NCBI GenBank assembly: GCA_949318235.1
Contig: OX439134.1
Span: 23,391,162-23,455,161 of the forward strand
Length of the DNA: 64,000 nucleotides
Source of the DNA: Ecdyonurus torrentis
Lineage: Eukaryota; Arthropoda; Insecta; Ephemeroptera; Heptageniidae
Direction of reading: 5' to 3'
A model generated the notes under the pieces. The model had not been told where the DNA came from and did not search any database. It was given only the letters and a program-made list of their open reading frames with translations. This document shows positions 11,001-23,336 of this stretch, in pieces. Made by a program: the position numbers and the translations under genes. Numbering within the stretch: the stretch's first letter is position 1; the number at the start of each line of letters is the position of its first letter.

Positions 11001-13545
11001 TGTTAGAGGTGAAGCAAACACAAATGAGAGAAGAGCTTCACCAGCTGCCAGAGAATCTTATTCTGGTTTAGATGGCCAACAGCAAGAGCAGCATGTTCAT
11101 GGTGACGCTGCTGACTCTAGAAATGAAGACGCAGAGGTAAGTTTTGTGTGTGTCTGCATGTAGCAGTTTATATATTAACGTTTGTGATTATTTAATTTTT
11201 ACAGATGATACCTTTATATGTGGGCTATGATTTAATGGTAGACAATCATTATATCTCAAATTTAAAAAAATGTATCCGGCGTAAAATACGGGGTCATAAT
11301 GCAAGAGTAGAGAAAGGAGTAACAAATAAACAGAAGAATGAAAAGTATATGATAGACTTGATTGCCAAAGAACTCCTGAAACATTTTTTTAAAGACATTG
11401 ATGTTTCTCTGATGACTTATGGTTCACGAAACATTAATGAAAGGCCGCCTGCAGAAATCATGAAGCCAATTGAATGTAAGATTGTATTTTTTCTTTGTTT
11501 TTATTTTTTCACTTTTTTGATCTTTATTTTGTTTCCCTGAAGGTTGGGTGGAAAGAACGTGTGGTGTACCGAGGATGACCTGGAGTGCTTTGTTTAATGA
11601 TTACAAATCAAAAAGAAAAATGAGCAGTGGGAGACGTATTAACAAAAACTATGGCAAGTAAGTATAGATCATATTATATTGTATTTTTCAAGTTAATTTA
11701 ATTGTTTTAAAATTTCAGAAACAACAAAAGAAAAAAAAGAGAAGATGAAATCCATCATGATCGCGAGGAACGATTTCAAAATGATGGTGCAAGTAGCGGT
11801 GACGACTTTGAGGATGATTCAGAACATGCAGACCAAAGCCGGCTCATCAACAACAATATGCCCCAAAAAGACGAGGAAGTAGAAGAGGAGGCAGGAGTAG
11901 ACATTAATAATTCAGGTAAATGTAAATTAACAAATTTAAGGAAAACAACAAATAATTTACATGCTTTTGTTTTTTTTAGATCATTCTGATGATATTGACG
12001 ACCTTCGGACATCAAATTATGCTACAAAACGTACAAGTTATGGCGATAATGAACTTTGTCGCTTTAAGTTAGCATCTCATTTGGAGAAAGAAGTAGACGG
12101 AGAATTGGAAGGTAAATATAAGCATTGTGTTTGCAAATTTACTTCCCCCCCCCTTTTTCCTTCCTTTTTTTTTTTTTTTTTTTTTCCTTTTTTTTTTTTT
12201 TTTTTTTTTTTTACATTTTTGAATAAACCATATTCTAATGTATCACTGTGAAAAATTTCAGAATTTTCTTTCTTTGCAATTTTTTAGTCAAATCCTGCGG
12301 TACCTGATTTCCCGCTTTAACTGTTTTTACACTTTAAAATTATTTTACTTATTATATTATCCTGTTGTAGAAACCTCACAAGACTGTCTGATTAATTTGA
12401 GCAGAAGGGAGCTTTGGACAAATGAGGAAAGTCCTGCGGGTGATAACGGGTTTCAAGGTGACTGTCCGACTAGAAATTCCGAATGTGGGATGCCTGGGGT
12501 TTCACTTGCAAACGCAGTAATGTATTCGGGTATGTTAAATGCACTAAAATATGAGAGATTTTTATATTTCAAATAGAACTCTCTTCTGGGTTTGGGGATA
12601 ACTTGATTATTATTAATATGTATTTTGTTTTTAGGCTCATCGCCTCTCATGGATATTATGGGTTCATTTAATATACCAAAATTCCTAGCTCAACGTATTG
12701 CAGCAACATATACACAAACACTGCAAACAAGTTATTATGGAGGAGGTATGTATTTTTACTTATTTTTGTTGCAAAACTTTTTGTGCTTTTAACTATAAAT
12801 TCAATTTTGTCCTATAAGAATATCAAGCGCATTTCAACAACAATAATATTTATTTACAATAATAATAATAATAATTAAACTACCCTAAATATTTTTTTTA
12901 TAGGCATGCCTAGTTTGAGTGAATCTAGTTATAATAGCCACCACGGATCCAATGCCAATAACTTTGGTAAGTTTACAATTTTCTGAATGAAACTGTGACT
13001 TAATTATATCTTTAAAATCATAGCTTCATTAATACTTTCTTTTCTTTAAATGTAAAAGTTAGTCATAATATTTTTTTTAATCTAGGTGAGAATTATTGTT
13101 TGAGTACCGGGAGAGGTCAGGGTGGTGTGCAGTCGAGTATTGATTACAACAACACTGATTTTAACCATGGCAGTAATCCATCTGCTCAGTTTACTGGAAT
13201 TCCTTATCCAACTAATGTAAGTATTTTTTTATCTTCATTTTTGAAAAAAAAAAAAAATAATAAATAAATATTTGTCTTAATTTACTACTTTTATACCAAT
13301 CCAACTTATGGATTTATTTATATTAAACTATATCATATATTTTTGCAGAAGCTCTGTGGTGTTAGTCCTCACGATAGCTCACATCCTTCAGAAAGCAGAC
13401 AGATTTCAGAAACCACCAATGGAGCCTCAGATTTTAATGGCCTAATTTCATCAAGTGTTGGTAAGTAGAGAAATGCTATTTTTATTCATATAGATCTATG
13501 CTTAAATAAAAAAAACGTTATTTATTTTCAGCACTTCAAGGTTAA
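8074..13545 (+). CDS. Transposon accessory protein, 13 exons, 971 aa, RG-rich repeats
   Basis: Exons: 8074-8353, 8661-8758, 9904-11136, 11205-11475, 11543-11657, 11719-11915, 11980-12111, 12371-12529, 12635-12745, 12904-12966, 13086-13216, 13349-13460 and 13532-13545 (TAA). They sum to 2916 nt, exactly 972 codons, and all twelve introns have GT..AG borders in compatible phase. That makes the model convincing and the gene undamaged. Residues 1-126 hold an acidic start and a FCLVQFYDDDVVDY segment. Residues 127-537 begin with a basic KRK run, followed by eight 33-aa repeats rich in Gly, Arg, Ser and Thr. Residues ~538-666 are basic and helical-looking (CIRRKIRGH..., WVERTCGVPRMTWSALF). An acidic Glu/Asp stretch and a Ser/Asn/Gly-rich tail follow. 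I recognise no named domain. By position it may be the TnpA-like partner that binds the terminal motifs; this is inference. Confidence 0.75.
8920..9850. repeat. Inverted pair of a dispersed coding-like repeat in intron 2
   Basis: A segment read on the plus strand at about 8920-9225 recurs inverted at about 9485-9850. Shared landmarks are AGTAAAACT.AAGATA, AAATGGGTGGAA.GC and AAAGAATATCA.GA. A third copy at 52472-52873 keeps an open frame of 133 codons. Both copies here carry stops. The spacer holds TTTATTTATTAAACAC stretches. The arms could fold on one another in the transcript. Confidence 0.65.
10240..11007 (+). repeat. Eight-copy 99-bp coding tandem repeat (33 aa)
   Basis: The landmark ATGCGAGGATC or close variants recurs at about 10240, 10333, 10432, 10531, 10630, 10729, 10828 and 10927, a 99-bp period after the first, slightly shorter unit. 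Each unit encodes a version of NMRGSGSRGSAPVV followed by PSQPGHTTATQSARGRG. Nucleotide identity between units is high, so the array is recent or homogenised. Because 99 is a multiple of three, other frames are also open here and should not be called genes. Confidence 0.9.
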
Positions 13546-15374
13546 CTAAGCAGATGTGAGTCTCCAATATAGATCTATTTTTTTTAATGCCGTCGTTTAT
13601 GTGTAAGTATAATCATCTATTATTAAATTGGTAGTGCACTTTTATATAGCGTGAAGTAAATTTTGTTGATAAGCTAGATTAAAAATTCACAATTAATGTA
13701 TTATTTCAAATTAATGTAATTTGTGTTTAGAAAAACACCTACATAGATTTAGATTCAATTTGGAAGCAGAGATAGTAATGACACTGACAGAGAAATCGGG
13801 CAGAAAAAAATTCTAACCCAGGCCAAAAAGAATTTTACAAGCGTAAGTGGCTCATATTGCTTTGCTATAGTAATCAAGCGAGCTTTATAAAAAAAATAAA
13901 TTAGTCTTGTGAGTGGGCTTGAATGTGGTGAGCATGTTCATTATAACAGATGGCAAAAGTCGAGGTCGAGTCCATTATTGCCATGCTTATAATCAGTCCC
14001 ATAACCACACAAAAGCTGACAATGGCTAAGAGATGAAGTGCATAAAATGTCAGTTTCCTATTTGCAATACTCACCAAATGCTCACCTAATTTCAAGCCTA
14101 ACCTTTCTTTATGAAGCTCAATCACTAACAAAAGCATTATGAGCAACGAGACTTACACTTGCAATTTTTTTTGGGACTATGGGTCCAAATTATTTTCTCG
14201 ACACTGGTTTCCCTGTCAGTGAGGGCACATGACAATCTCCAATTCTCCAAATTTTACCAAACTAAGTGACTTTCTCTAAAATATTTTATCGCATGCATAT
14301 AGCTGATTTTGCCTAATATATTTCGATGCCTCCGCATCAAAAGCGAGCATCTACACTTTCCAGAATTCCAACAAAACGACTATCTACACTTTCCGAGCTG
14401 TGCTGTAACTCGACTAGTGGCCATAAGCTTAACATTGCAGATGCTCGGCGGCGGAAAGTGTAGATAGTCGTTTTGTCGGAAATCTGGAAAGTGTAGATGC
14501 TCGGTTTTGACGCGGAGGCATCGATTTGTATTATGAAAATAGCATGTTTTAACGCATATTTTTGTATTAATATTGTTGTTTGTTATTATGTGCACAGTAT
14601 TTCAATACTGGTATATATATAAATATATATAGGCCTACATATATATAATTTTTTTTTTGAGAGGTTCTTATTTGACAAATGTTAAAATGCATACCTACTG
14701 TAACAATTCAGTACATTATGACATTCTTATGGCTACGTTAATTCTATACAATAACCATACAAAAAAAAAATAATAATAATGCAAGCCTTTATTCGTATAA
14801 ACTTTTTTTTTTTTTTTTTTTGAGAAATAAGTTAACGTATTGTAAATAGAATAGCTTTTTACTGTGACTGATATCCTATGTAGACTGTTCTATCTGCAAA
14901 TGTTTCAAAGCAATAAGGGAGTGTGCAAGTATTATATTATTCAATGACAGTATACTGATTATATGAGTATTATTATGAGTGTTTTGCAACATTTTAAATT
15001 TGTGTATTTAGAAGTAATTAAAACAAAAAATGGTTTGATAATATAATTATTTAGAAAATAAATAATTTAATATTTCTATGTGTTTTAAGTTAAAATTTTA
15101 GTATCATGTATTTTTAAACTTTGGCAATTGTTTTAAACATTTATTGTTTTAGGAATTGAAATTTGTCGCTTTTACATGTGTTTTAAAATATATACATGTG
15201 TTTTTATAGCATGTATTTTACACTACTTAGCAGATTCTGTGTAAAGTTTGATGGAAATAATAAATAAAAATTGTGAAAAAAAAAAAAAAAACCTTTCATT
15301 TTTTATAGGTACATACATTTGTGTAAATTAGGGGAGGGGGAGAGGCTAAAAAGTATAATTTGCATATATTTGTT
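13546..15374 (+). other. 3' flank of the accessory gene, AT-rich, with possible polyadenylation site
   Basis: Nothing supports a further exon in this stretch. AATAAATAAA at about 15259 followed by an A17-type run near 15280 could be the polyadenylation region or a genomic A tract. A fold-back element lies at 14327-14522. The rest is unremarkable AT-rich DNA. Confidence 0.4.
14327..14522. mobile_element. Fold-back MITE with paired CTACACTTT motifs (copy 1)
   Basis: The arms begin GATGCCTCCGCATCAAAAGC and end with the near reverse complement GTTTTGACGCGGAGGCATC. Each arm holds two CTACACTTTCC motifs whose starts are 33 bp apart (14351 and 14384; mirror copies at 14455 and 14488). The whole unit would fold into a long hairpin. 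It lies in the 3' flank of the large transposon. Confidence 0.8.
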
Positions 15375-15523
15375 AGAGCAATGTTAGAGCAATGTTAGAG
15401 CAATGTTAGCTTTAAAATGTTAGACTCTAACATAAATGTTAGAATCTAACATTTGTCCCACGTTAGACGTGGTATGTTAGAGAAATGTTAGAGTTAATGT
15501 TAGAGTTTTCTATACCACTCGGG
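15375..15523. repeat. Right subterminal array of ATGTTAGAG motifs
   Basis: It begins with three tandem 12-bp units (GTTAGAGCAAT), then further GTTAGA copies, some facing each other (GTTAGACTCTAAC), then TGTTAGAGAAA, TGTTAGAGTTA and TGTTAGAGTTT. About ten motifs in total, mainly in inverse orientation to those at 1-145. The outermost end is probably ATACCACTCGGG. Confidence 0.7.
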
Positions 15524-15582
15524 AGAGACTTAAACATTGAAAGAAAATATATTACGTAACTTATGTTACTTATATGTTTTTA

Positions 15583-15790
15583 TAAGGTGTATGCGGATGA
15601 CGTCATAATTATTGCCCTTGGAGGCCATACTGGAGTATAGCGAATAACATTGCTCAGGATAAGTCAAACTTCATTTAAGCCAATTTTCTTTGGAAAATCA
15701 GTTTTTTGTTATTGTTATTTATCTCACATACTTGAGATACTATACTAATTCAACATATTTACAACATCAATGCTCTCAACAGTATTGCTT
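15583..15790 (+). repeat. Dispersed CRE-bearing repeat (R1), copy 1
   Basis: Begins GGTGTATGCGGATGACGTCA and continues with GCCATACTGGAGTA, AACATTGCTCAG, ACTTCATTTAAGCCAATTTT and CTCACATACTTGAGATACT. Related copies lie at 19367, 19484 and 21312 (same strand) and 41205-41296 (opposite strand). It carries the palindrome TGACGTCA. I could not define termini or a target-site duplication, so the class (SINE or MITE) is open. Confidence 0.75.
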
Positions 15791-15796
15791 AGGGCT

Positions 15797-15912
15797 GTAA
15801 GCTGCAACCTCTAGTTAAACCTTAGTTATCTTTTTTTTTATTGTTGCAACAATCAAAATAACAACTTAACTACGGTTTAACTAGTTAGTTAGCATCGCAG
15901 CTTACGGGGGTT
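15797..15912. repeat. Imperfect hairpin repeat, about 115 bp
   Basis: GGCTGTAAGCTGCAACC...TAGTTAAACC is mirrored by GGTTTAACTAG...GCAGCTTACGGGGG. It follows the R1 repeat directly and may be a small fold-back MITE. Confidence 0.55.
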
Positions 15913-16160
15913 AAACCAGCATAGGGAAAACATGATTTTTATATCTTTAATAGCAAAAGAAGCTTCAAAGCTCAATCAAAGCTATACTAATAAAAGAATA
16001 TCAGAAAAATTCGTTCAGTTGAAATAAACTCTTTTTATGTGAAGAATTAGTAGAAATGATGTTTCGCCTATGTTGGACAATATATTAGGCACCACAAACA
16101 TGGCGACAAAGTGCAAGGATTTGCAAGGGAGCTATATCTTACACTGCATTAACACATACC

Positions 16161-16369
16161 GATCTTCTCGCGTCAAGATGAAGCTACTACACTTTACAAT
16201 TTTCCGAAGAATGAACGATCTACACTTTACAAATTTGCGGCTACCTGGAGCTTCGCCTACCTGTTTTATATAGCAGAAGCTTCAGGTAGCCGTGATTTTG
16301 TAAAGTGTAGATCGTTCATTGCTCGGAAATTTGTAAAGTGTAGTAGCTTCATCTTGACGCGAAAGGATC
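16161..16369. mobile_element. Fold-back MITE with paired CTACACTTT motifs (copy 2)
   Basis: The arms are GATCTTCTCGCGTCAAGATG... and its near reverse complement. Each arm has two CTACACTTTAC motifs, starting at 16187 and 16220 in the left arm and mirrored at 16302 and 16335, again 33 bp apart. Arm sequences differ from the 14327 element outside these motifs, so the two are related but diverged. Confidence 0.8.
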
Positions 16370-16571
16370 TTGACGCGAAAGTATTACTTTAAAATGAAAA
16401 TTGAAAAAAAAAAAAAGTAAGCAAAAAAAAAAAAAAAAAAAGAATAATAATAATAATAATAATATTATTGATGAACAGATGTTTTTATTTTGCACCAAAT
16501 AAATTTCTTCCTTATTAACAAAACAAGTTTTACTTCACTAAGCTTGTTTATCATGTCACGTGGTTACTTAA

Positions 16572-17776
16572 AGGAATAGACCAGAGAAAAACTTTTTAAA
16601 CATATTATACCCTGGCAAAAGTGTATCCATGGATAATAAATTATCCATGGGGATTTCAACATTTTCCCAATGGATAGTTTCTATCCATGGGAAATTATTA
16701 TCCATGGACAAATTGCCCATGGATAGTTTTTTTCCCATGGATAGAAACTATCCATGGGGAAAATGTTGAAATCCCCATGGATAATTTTTCTGTCAGTGGA
16801 TATTCATTTTATCATGCATTTTTTTTAAAACTATCAATCTATAGTGGTTATTTGTTAATATATGCTCTTAATTAACAAATTAGAATGACTTTTTGGGGTA
16901 TTAAAAATTGAGTTACATCGAAAAACGCGATAAAATTTTTTACGGGTTGGTAATTTTTTGAAATAAACCCACTTTTTGGAAAGAAAATTTAAAAAAACGA
17001 AAATTTTTTTTCATTGATTCTAGTTAAAGATTAAAAAATAAACACTTTTTATTCTTATGCACTTTTTATTTTTTTGCACTCGGACTGTGTAAATGAGCTT
17101 GGATCGTCATATTCATCATGCCGCCACGCTTAAAAATAATTCCCATGGACACACAAAACTATCCATGGGAATTATAAAATATGTGGGAAAAATTAAAATC
17201 TGTCCATGGATATTCAATTTCCCATGGATAGAAATAAAGTCCACGTGGGAAACACTAATATCCATGGGAAATATATTTAAACTATCCATGGGAATTATAA
17301 ACTACGTGGGAAATATTAAAATCTGTCCATGGATATTTAAATTCCCATGGATATAAATAAAGTCCACGTGGGAAATACTAATATCCATGGGAAATATGTA
17401 AATATCCATGGGAAACCAGACATTATCCATGGGAATCATTGAATATCCATGGATAACTTTTGCCAGGGTATATCACAAAACACTTGATGGGACTTACATA
17501 AATAACTTTAGTTTGTCTCAAAACCCAACTGTAGCTACGTAGCAGTGATCAGAAAATTTGATTTATGCAACCTGCACAACAATTTCATACTAATTTTTGC
17601 ATGTTTCTGACGTCATAAACATGAGTTTTCACTTAAATTGCATACTTTATACTACTTGCACGCTCTCTCGTGGGGCTACATATTAACATTCTGGTAATAA
17701 ATTGTTATCTGTTTTGAAGATATTTTGTGTTTATTTATTAAAAAAGCACATGTTGTTTTATGTGGTCTATATGCCT
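16572..17776. mobile_element. TTAA-flanked MITE (M1), copy 1, split by a nested element
   Basis: Bounded by TTAA at 16568-16571 and 17777-17780. The left end is AGGAATAGACCAGAG and the right end mirrors AGGCATATAGACCAC. Interior landmarks shared with other copies include AACTTTAGTTTGTCTCAAAACC, GCAGTGATCAGAAAAT, TTTCTGACGTCAT and CACGCTCTCTCGTGGGG. The element at 16610-17468 is inserted near its left end. The TTAA target is typical of the piggyBac group; that class is inference. Confidence 0.8.
16610..17468. mobile_element. 859-bp TIR element with dense CCATGG (ATCCATGGAT) arrays, nested in an M1 MITE
   Basis: The ends are CCCTGGCAAAAGT (16610) and ACTTTTGCCAGGG (to 17468). Both end regions are packed with ATCCATGG/CCATGGAT sites: TATCCATGGATAA next to the terminus, then TATCCATGGGG and variants, more than twenty in total. 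The uninterrupted M1 copies show the empty site. Flanking bases read TATA on each side, a possible short target duplication. No protein is encoded. It has the same architecture as the 4956-6094 element: a terminal CCCTG followed by subterminal palindromes. Confidence 0.85.
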
Positions 17777-17856
17777 TTAATAATATATTGAAGTGCCACG
17801 CGCTATAGCTCAGTATGAGAACAGACCTTGGTCCATGGCCTTGTCTATAATATTAA

Positions 17857-18194
17857 AGGCATAGATCACATAAATAAAGCAACATGAGCTTTTTAATGAA
17901 TAAACACAAAATGGATCTTCAAAACTGATGACAATTTTTACCAGAATGTTAATGTAGCCCCACGAGAGAGCGTGAAAATACTGTAAAGTAAGCAATTTGC
18001 GTGACTATTCATGTTTATAACGTCAGAAACATGCAAAAATTAGTATGAAAATGTTGTGCAGGTTGCATAAATTGACATTTTCTGATCACTGCTACGGGGC
18101 TACAGATGGGTTTTGAGACAAACTAAAGTTATTTATGTAAATCCCATCAATGTTTTGTTATATAAATGATTATGTTTTTCTCTGGTCTATTCCT
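17857..18194. mobile_element. TTAA-flanked MITE (M1), copy 2, inverted
   Basis: Flanked by TTAA at 17853 and 18195. The sequence is the reverse complement of copy 1 and it is uninterrupted (338 bp). It begins AGGCATAGATCAC and ends GGTCTATTCCT. It lies head to head with copy 1, so 16.6-18.2 kb forms one very long inverted repeat. Confidence 0.85.
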
Positions 18195-18805
18195 TTAACG
18201 TGTTATAAGTTTTAATATTTACTTAATATTATCTTAAAGGCTTAGCTTAGAACAAGTTGAATAAAAAATATGTGTAATATTCAAACATACATAAATATGA
18301 ACGTTGATTTGCAATTGTTATTGATTTCTAATTTATTTCTTCAAATAATAAATAATAAAAATAATTAATTTTATATTTTATTTGATTTTAAATTCATTGA
18401 TTGAGTTTTAATTATTTTACATCATTAAAATGGCGATTGTGCGGGTTTATGACGTCACAGCTTACTTATTTACGTTTATTTTTTGAATGTTAAATAAATT
18501 ACCAATCAATAAATCAGGTCTAATCAACGTTGATATTTACGTAAATTAGAATATTAGAATTATTTTAAAGATTTTCTATGCCTTTATTTTTTCTTCTTGT
18601 CTATGGCTTTAAATATTTACTATGGTTTCAAGCAGCAAAAAATTTTTGTTACTTTTTTGTATAACTTAAAGTTTTTCCATGAAGCCGTAACAAAATGAGA
18701 ACTTTCATAAAGTCTGATTTACTTAAAAAAAAAAAAAAAAAAAAAAAATGAAAATGTTTTAACATTTTCATTTTCTTTAGAAAAAATAATTTTAAAAACT
18801 CTTAA

Positions 18806-19138
18806 AGGAATATACGAGAAAAACATAATCATTTATATCACAAAACATTTGATAGGACTTACACAAATAACTTTAGTTTGTCTCAAAACCCAACTGTAGC
18901 CCCGTAGCAGTGATCAGAAAATTCAATTTATGCAACCCGCACAACATTTTCATACTAATTTTTGCATGTTTCTGACGTCATAGACATGAATTTGCATTTA
19001 AATTGCATACTTTACAGTATTTTCACGCTCTCTCGTGGGGATACATTAACATTCTGGTAAAAATTATTATTAGTTTTAAAGATTCCATTTCGTATTTATT
19101 TATTGAAAAAAACATATTGTTTTATGTGGTCTATGGCT
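18806..19138. mobile_element. TTAA-flanked MITE (M1), copy 3
   Basis: Same orientation as copy 1 and uninterrupted. TTAA lies at 18802 and 19139. It contains TTTCTGACGTCATAGAC and CACGCTCTCTCGTGGGG, as in the other copies. Confidence 0.85.
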
Positions 19139-19366
19139 TTAAGTTTTTATTTTGTCTATTGCCTTTCATGCGCACGCAGGGTTTGCATGTATAGCTCAGT
19201 GCATAGTGGGCTTGGAATATAGCGCACACCAAACCAAAGCATTGATCGAGAACAGCAAGCGTGGGCGTATCTCTCTCTCTCTCTCTCTCTCTCTCCCTCT
19301 CTCTCACACCTCTATAGCAATTTCCCTTGTTAAATTCTCATGCAGCTAACACAATTCAATGCATTA

Positions 19367-19700
19367 TAGGGTGTATGCGGATGACGTCATATTTAATGCA
19401 CTTGAATGCCATACTGGAGTAAATAACATTGCTCAGCATAGGGCAAACTTCATTTCAGCCATTAAATATGGAGTTTTACCTTTAGGGTGTATGCGGGTGA
19501 CGTCATATTTATTGCGCTTAGAAGCCATACTGGAGTAGTGAATAACATTGCTCAGCATAGGACAAACTTTGTTTAAGTCAATTTTCTTAAGGAAATCAGA
19601 AAATGTTTTGGTTCTTGTTATTTTTCTCACATACTTGAGATACTAATTCAACATATTTACAACATCAATGTTCTTAAAAATATTGCATAGTGGTTTTAAA
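19367..19700 (+). repeat. Two tandem copies of the CRE-bearing repeat R1
   Basis: A short copy (19367-19468) is followed by a longer one (19484-19700). Each starts with GGGTGTATGCGGRTGACGTCA and includes GCCATACTGGAGTA. The second reaches the TTGCATAGTGGTTTTAAACT segment also present in the 21.3-kb copy. Confidence 0.75.
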
Positions 19701-19783
19701 CTGGCAAAATGTGATATTTTCCTATACTCTGGTCCATGTTATTTAGTACTCACTTATTGCATTAACTTTAACATGAATGCATA

Positions 19784-21311
<1,528 letters not shown>

Positions 21312-21623
21312 AAGGTATATGCAAATGACGTCATATTTATTGCGCTTGGAGTCCATACTATAGTAGTAAATAATATTGCTCTACATAGGGCAAACTTCAT
21401 TTAAGCCAATTTTACTTGGAAAATCTGTTAATTTTTTGATATTGTTATTTTTCTCACATACTTGAGATATAATACTTCATAATAATTCAACATATTTACA
21501 GCATCAATGCTCTCAAAAATATTGCATAGTGGTTTTAAACTAATAAAATTATTTTTTCCCTATGCCACCCATGTTATTGAGTTATCCAACATGGCGTCGA
21601 CTTTAACATGAATGCATTCACTC

Positions 21624-21697
<74 letters not shown>
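21312..21697 (+). repeat. CRE-bearing repeat R1, copy 4, ending in (TA)n
   Basis: Starts AGGTATATGCAAATGACGTCA and keeps the order of blocks seen in the other copies up to TTGCATAGTGGTTTTAAACT. It ends ATGAATGCATTCACTC followed by a TA run (21625-21697). It is more diverged than copies 1-3. Confidence 0.7.
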
Positions 21698-22815
<1,118 letters not shown>

Positions 22816-22818
22816 TAC

Positions 22819-22844
22819 TCATCAACTTCTTCTTCAGACGACAT
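22819..22844 (-). CDS. Possible first coding exon (MSSEEEVDE)
   Basis: On the minus strand an ATG opens eight full codons, MSSEEEVD, and ends in GA followed by a perfect GTAAGT donor. The acidic serine-rich start, the strong donor and the NRF1-like sites upstream (22.9-23.3 kb) make it look like the start exon of a real gene reading leftward. I could not find the next exon, so the product is unknown. Confidence 0.35.
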
Positions 22845-22884
22845 GATGTGTGTTTGTTAGCTGCTAAAGTCACTGTGTTGAGAT

Positions 22885-23330
22885 TATAGTATTTTAGTCG
22901 CAGTGCGCATGTGCAGTGTAAATAAAGTTCTTACATAACATGGGTAGTGTAAAATATTGTGTAAGGTAGCTAAATTTAGGAGGTAGTGCAAGTTTAGAGT
23001 ATTTTATTTGATGTGCGCATGCGCAGTGTAAATAAAGCACTTAAATAATATAAGTAGTGTGAAATATTGTGTAAGGTAGCTAAATAAAAGAGGTAGTGCC
23101 AATTTAGAGTATTTTTTTTATGTGCGCATGTGCAGTGTAAATAAAGTACTTAAATATTATAGGTAGTGTGAAATATTGTGTAAAGTAGCTAAATAAAAGA
23201 GGCAGTGCAAGTTTACAGTATTTTAGCTGATGTTCGCATGCGCAGTTTATGTAAAGTACTTAAATAAAAGAGGTTGTGCACGATACTGTGTGAGGTAGGT
23301 AAATATATGAGGTAGTGCTAAAACAAACTA
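22885..23330. repeat. 109-bp minisatellite carrying NRF1-like sites
   Basis: Four to five units share TGTGCGCATGYGCAGTGTAA, AATATTGTGTAAGGTAGCTA and GAGGTAGTGCAAGTTTAGAG. GTGCGCA recurs at about 22904, 23013, 23122 and (as TTCGCA) 23232, a period of 109-110 bp. The array resumes at 26105-26235 after the giant fold-back, so that element was inserted into it. Confidence 0.85.
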
Positions 23331-23336
23331 ATTTTA

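Larger units (their letters stand above)
1..15523. mobile_element. Very large two-gene CACTA/EnSpm-like DNA transposon (left end at or before the window start)
   Basis: Three observations define this unit. The left edge (1-145) is an array of CTCTAACAT/TCTAACTT motifs, and the right edge (15375-15523) is an array of the reverse complement (ATGTTAGAG). Between them lie a Tnp2-like transposase on the minus strand and a divergent, intron-rich accessory gene on the plus strand. This layout resembles plant En/Spm, where a transposase and a subterminal-repeat-binding protein act together on short motifs arrayed at both ends; that parallel is inference. The right terminus is probably the GGG at 15521-15523, so the end read inward would be CCCGAGTGGTATAG. 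The left terminus and target-site duplication are outside the window. A 1139-bp secondary element and a 2248-bp tandem duplication lie inside. Confidence 0.7.

Noticed and set aside
10240..11007. CRISPR-like array
   Set aside because: The repeats are contiguous coding units in a eukaryotic exon, without unique spacers.
10257..11021. Long open frames on the minus strand and in a second plus-strand frame over the 99-bp repeats
   Set aside because: A 99-bp period is a multiple of three, so any frame lacking a stop in one unit stays open through all units. The exon in the other plus frame has splice support on both sides.
22885..23330. CRISPR or origin-type iterons in the 109-bp repeat
   Set aside because: The whole unit is repeated, with no repeat/spacer alternation, and the context is eukaryotic.
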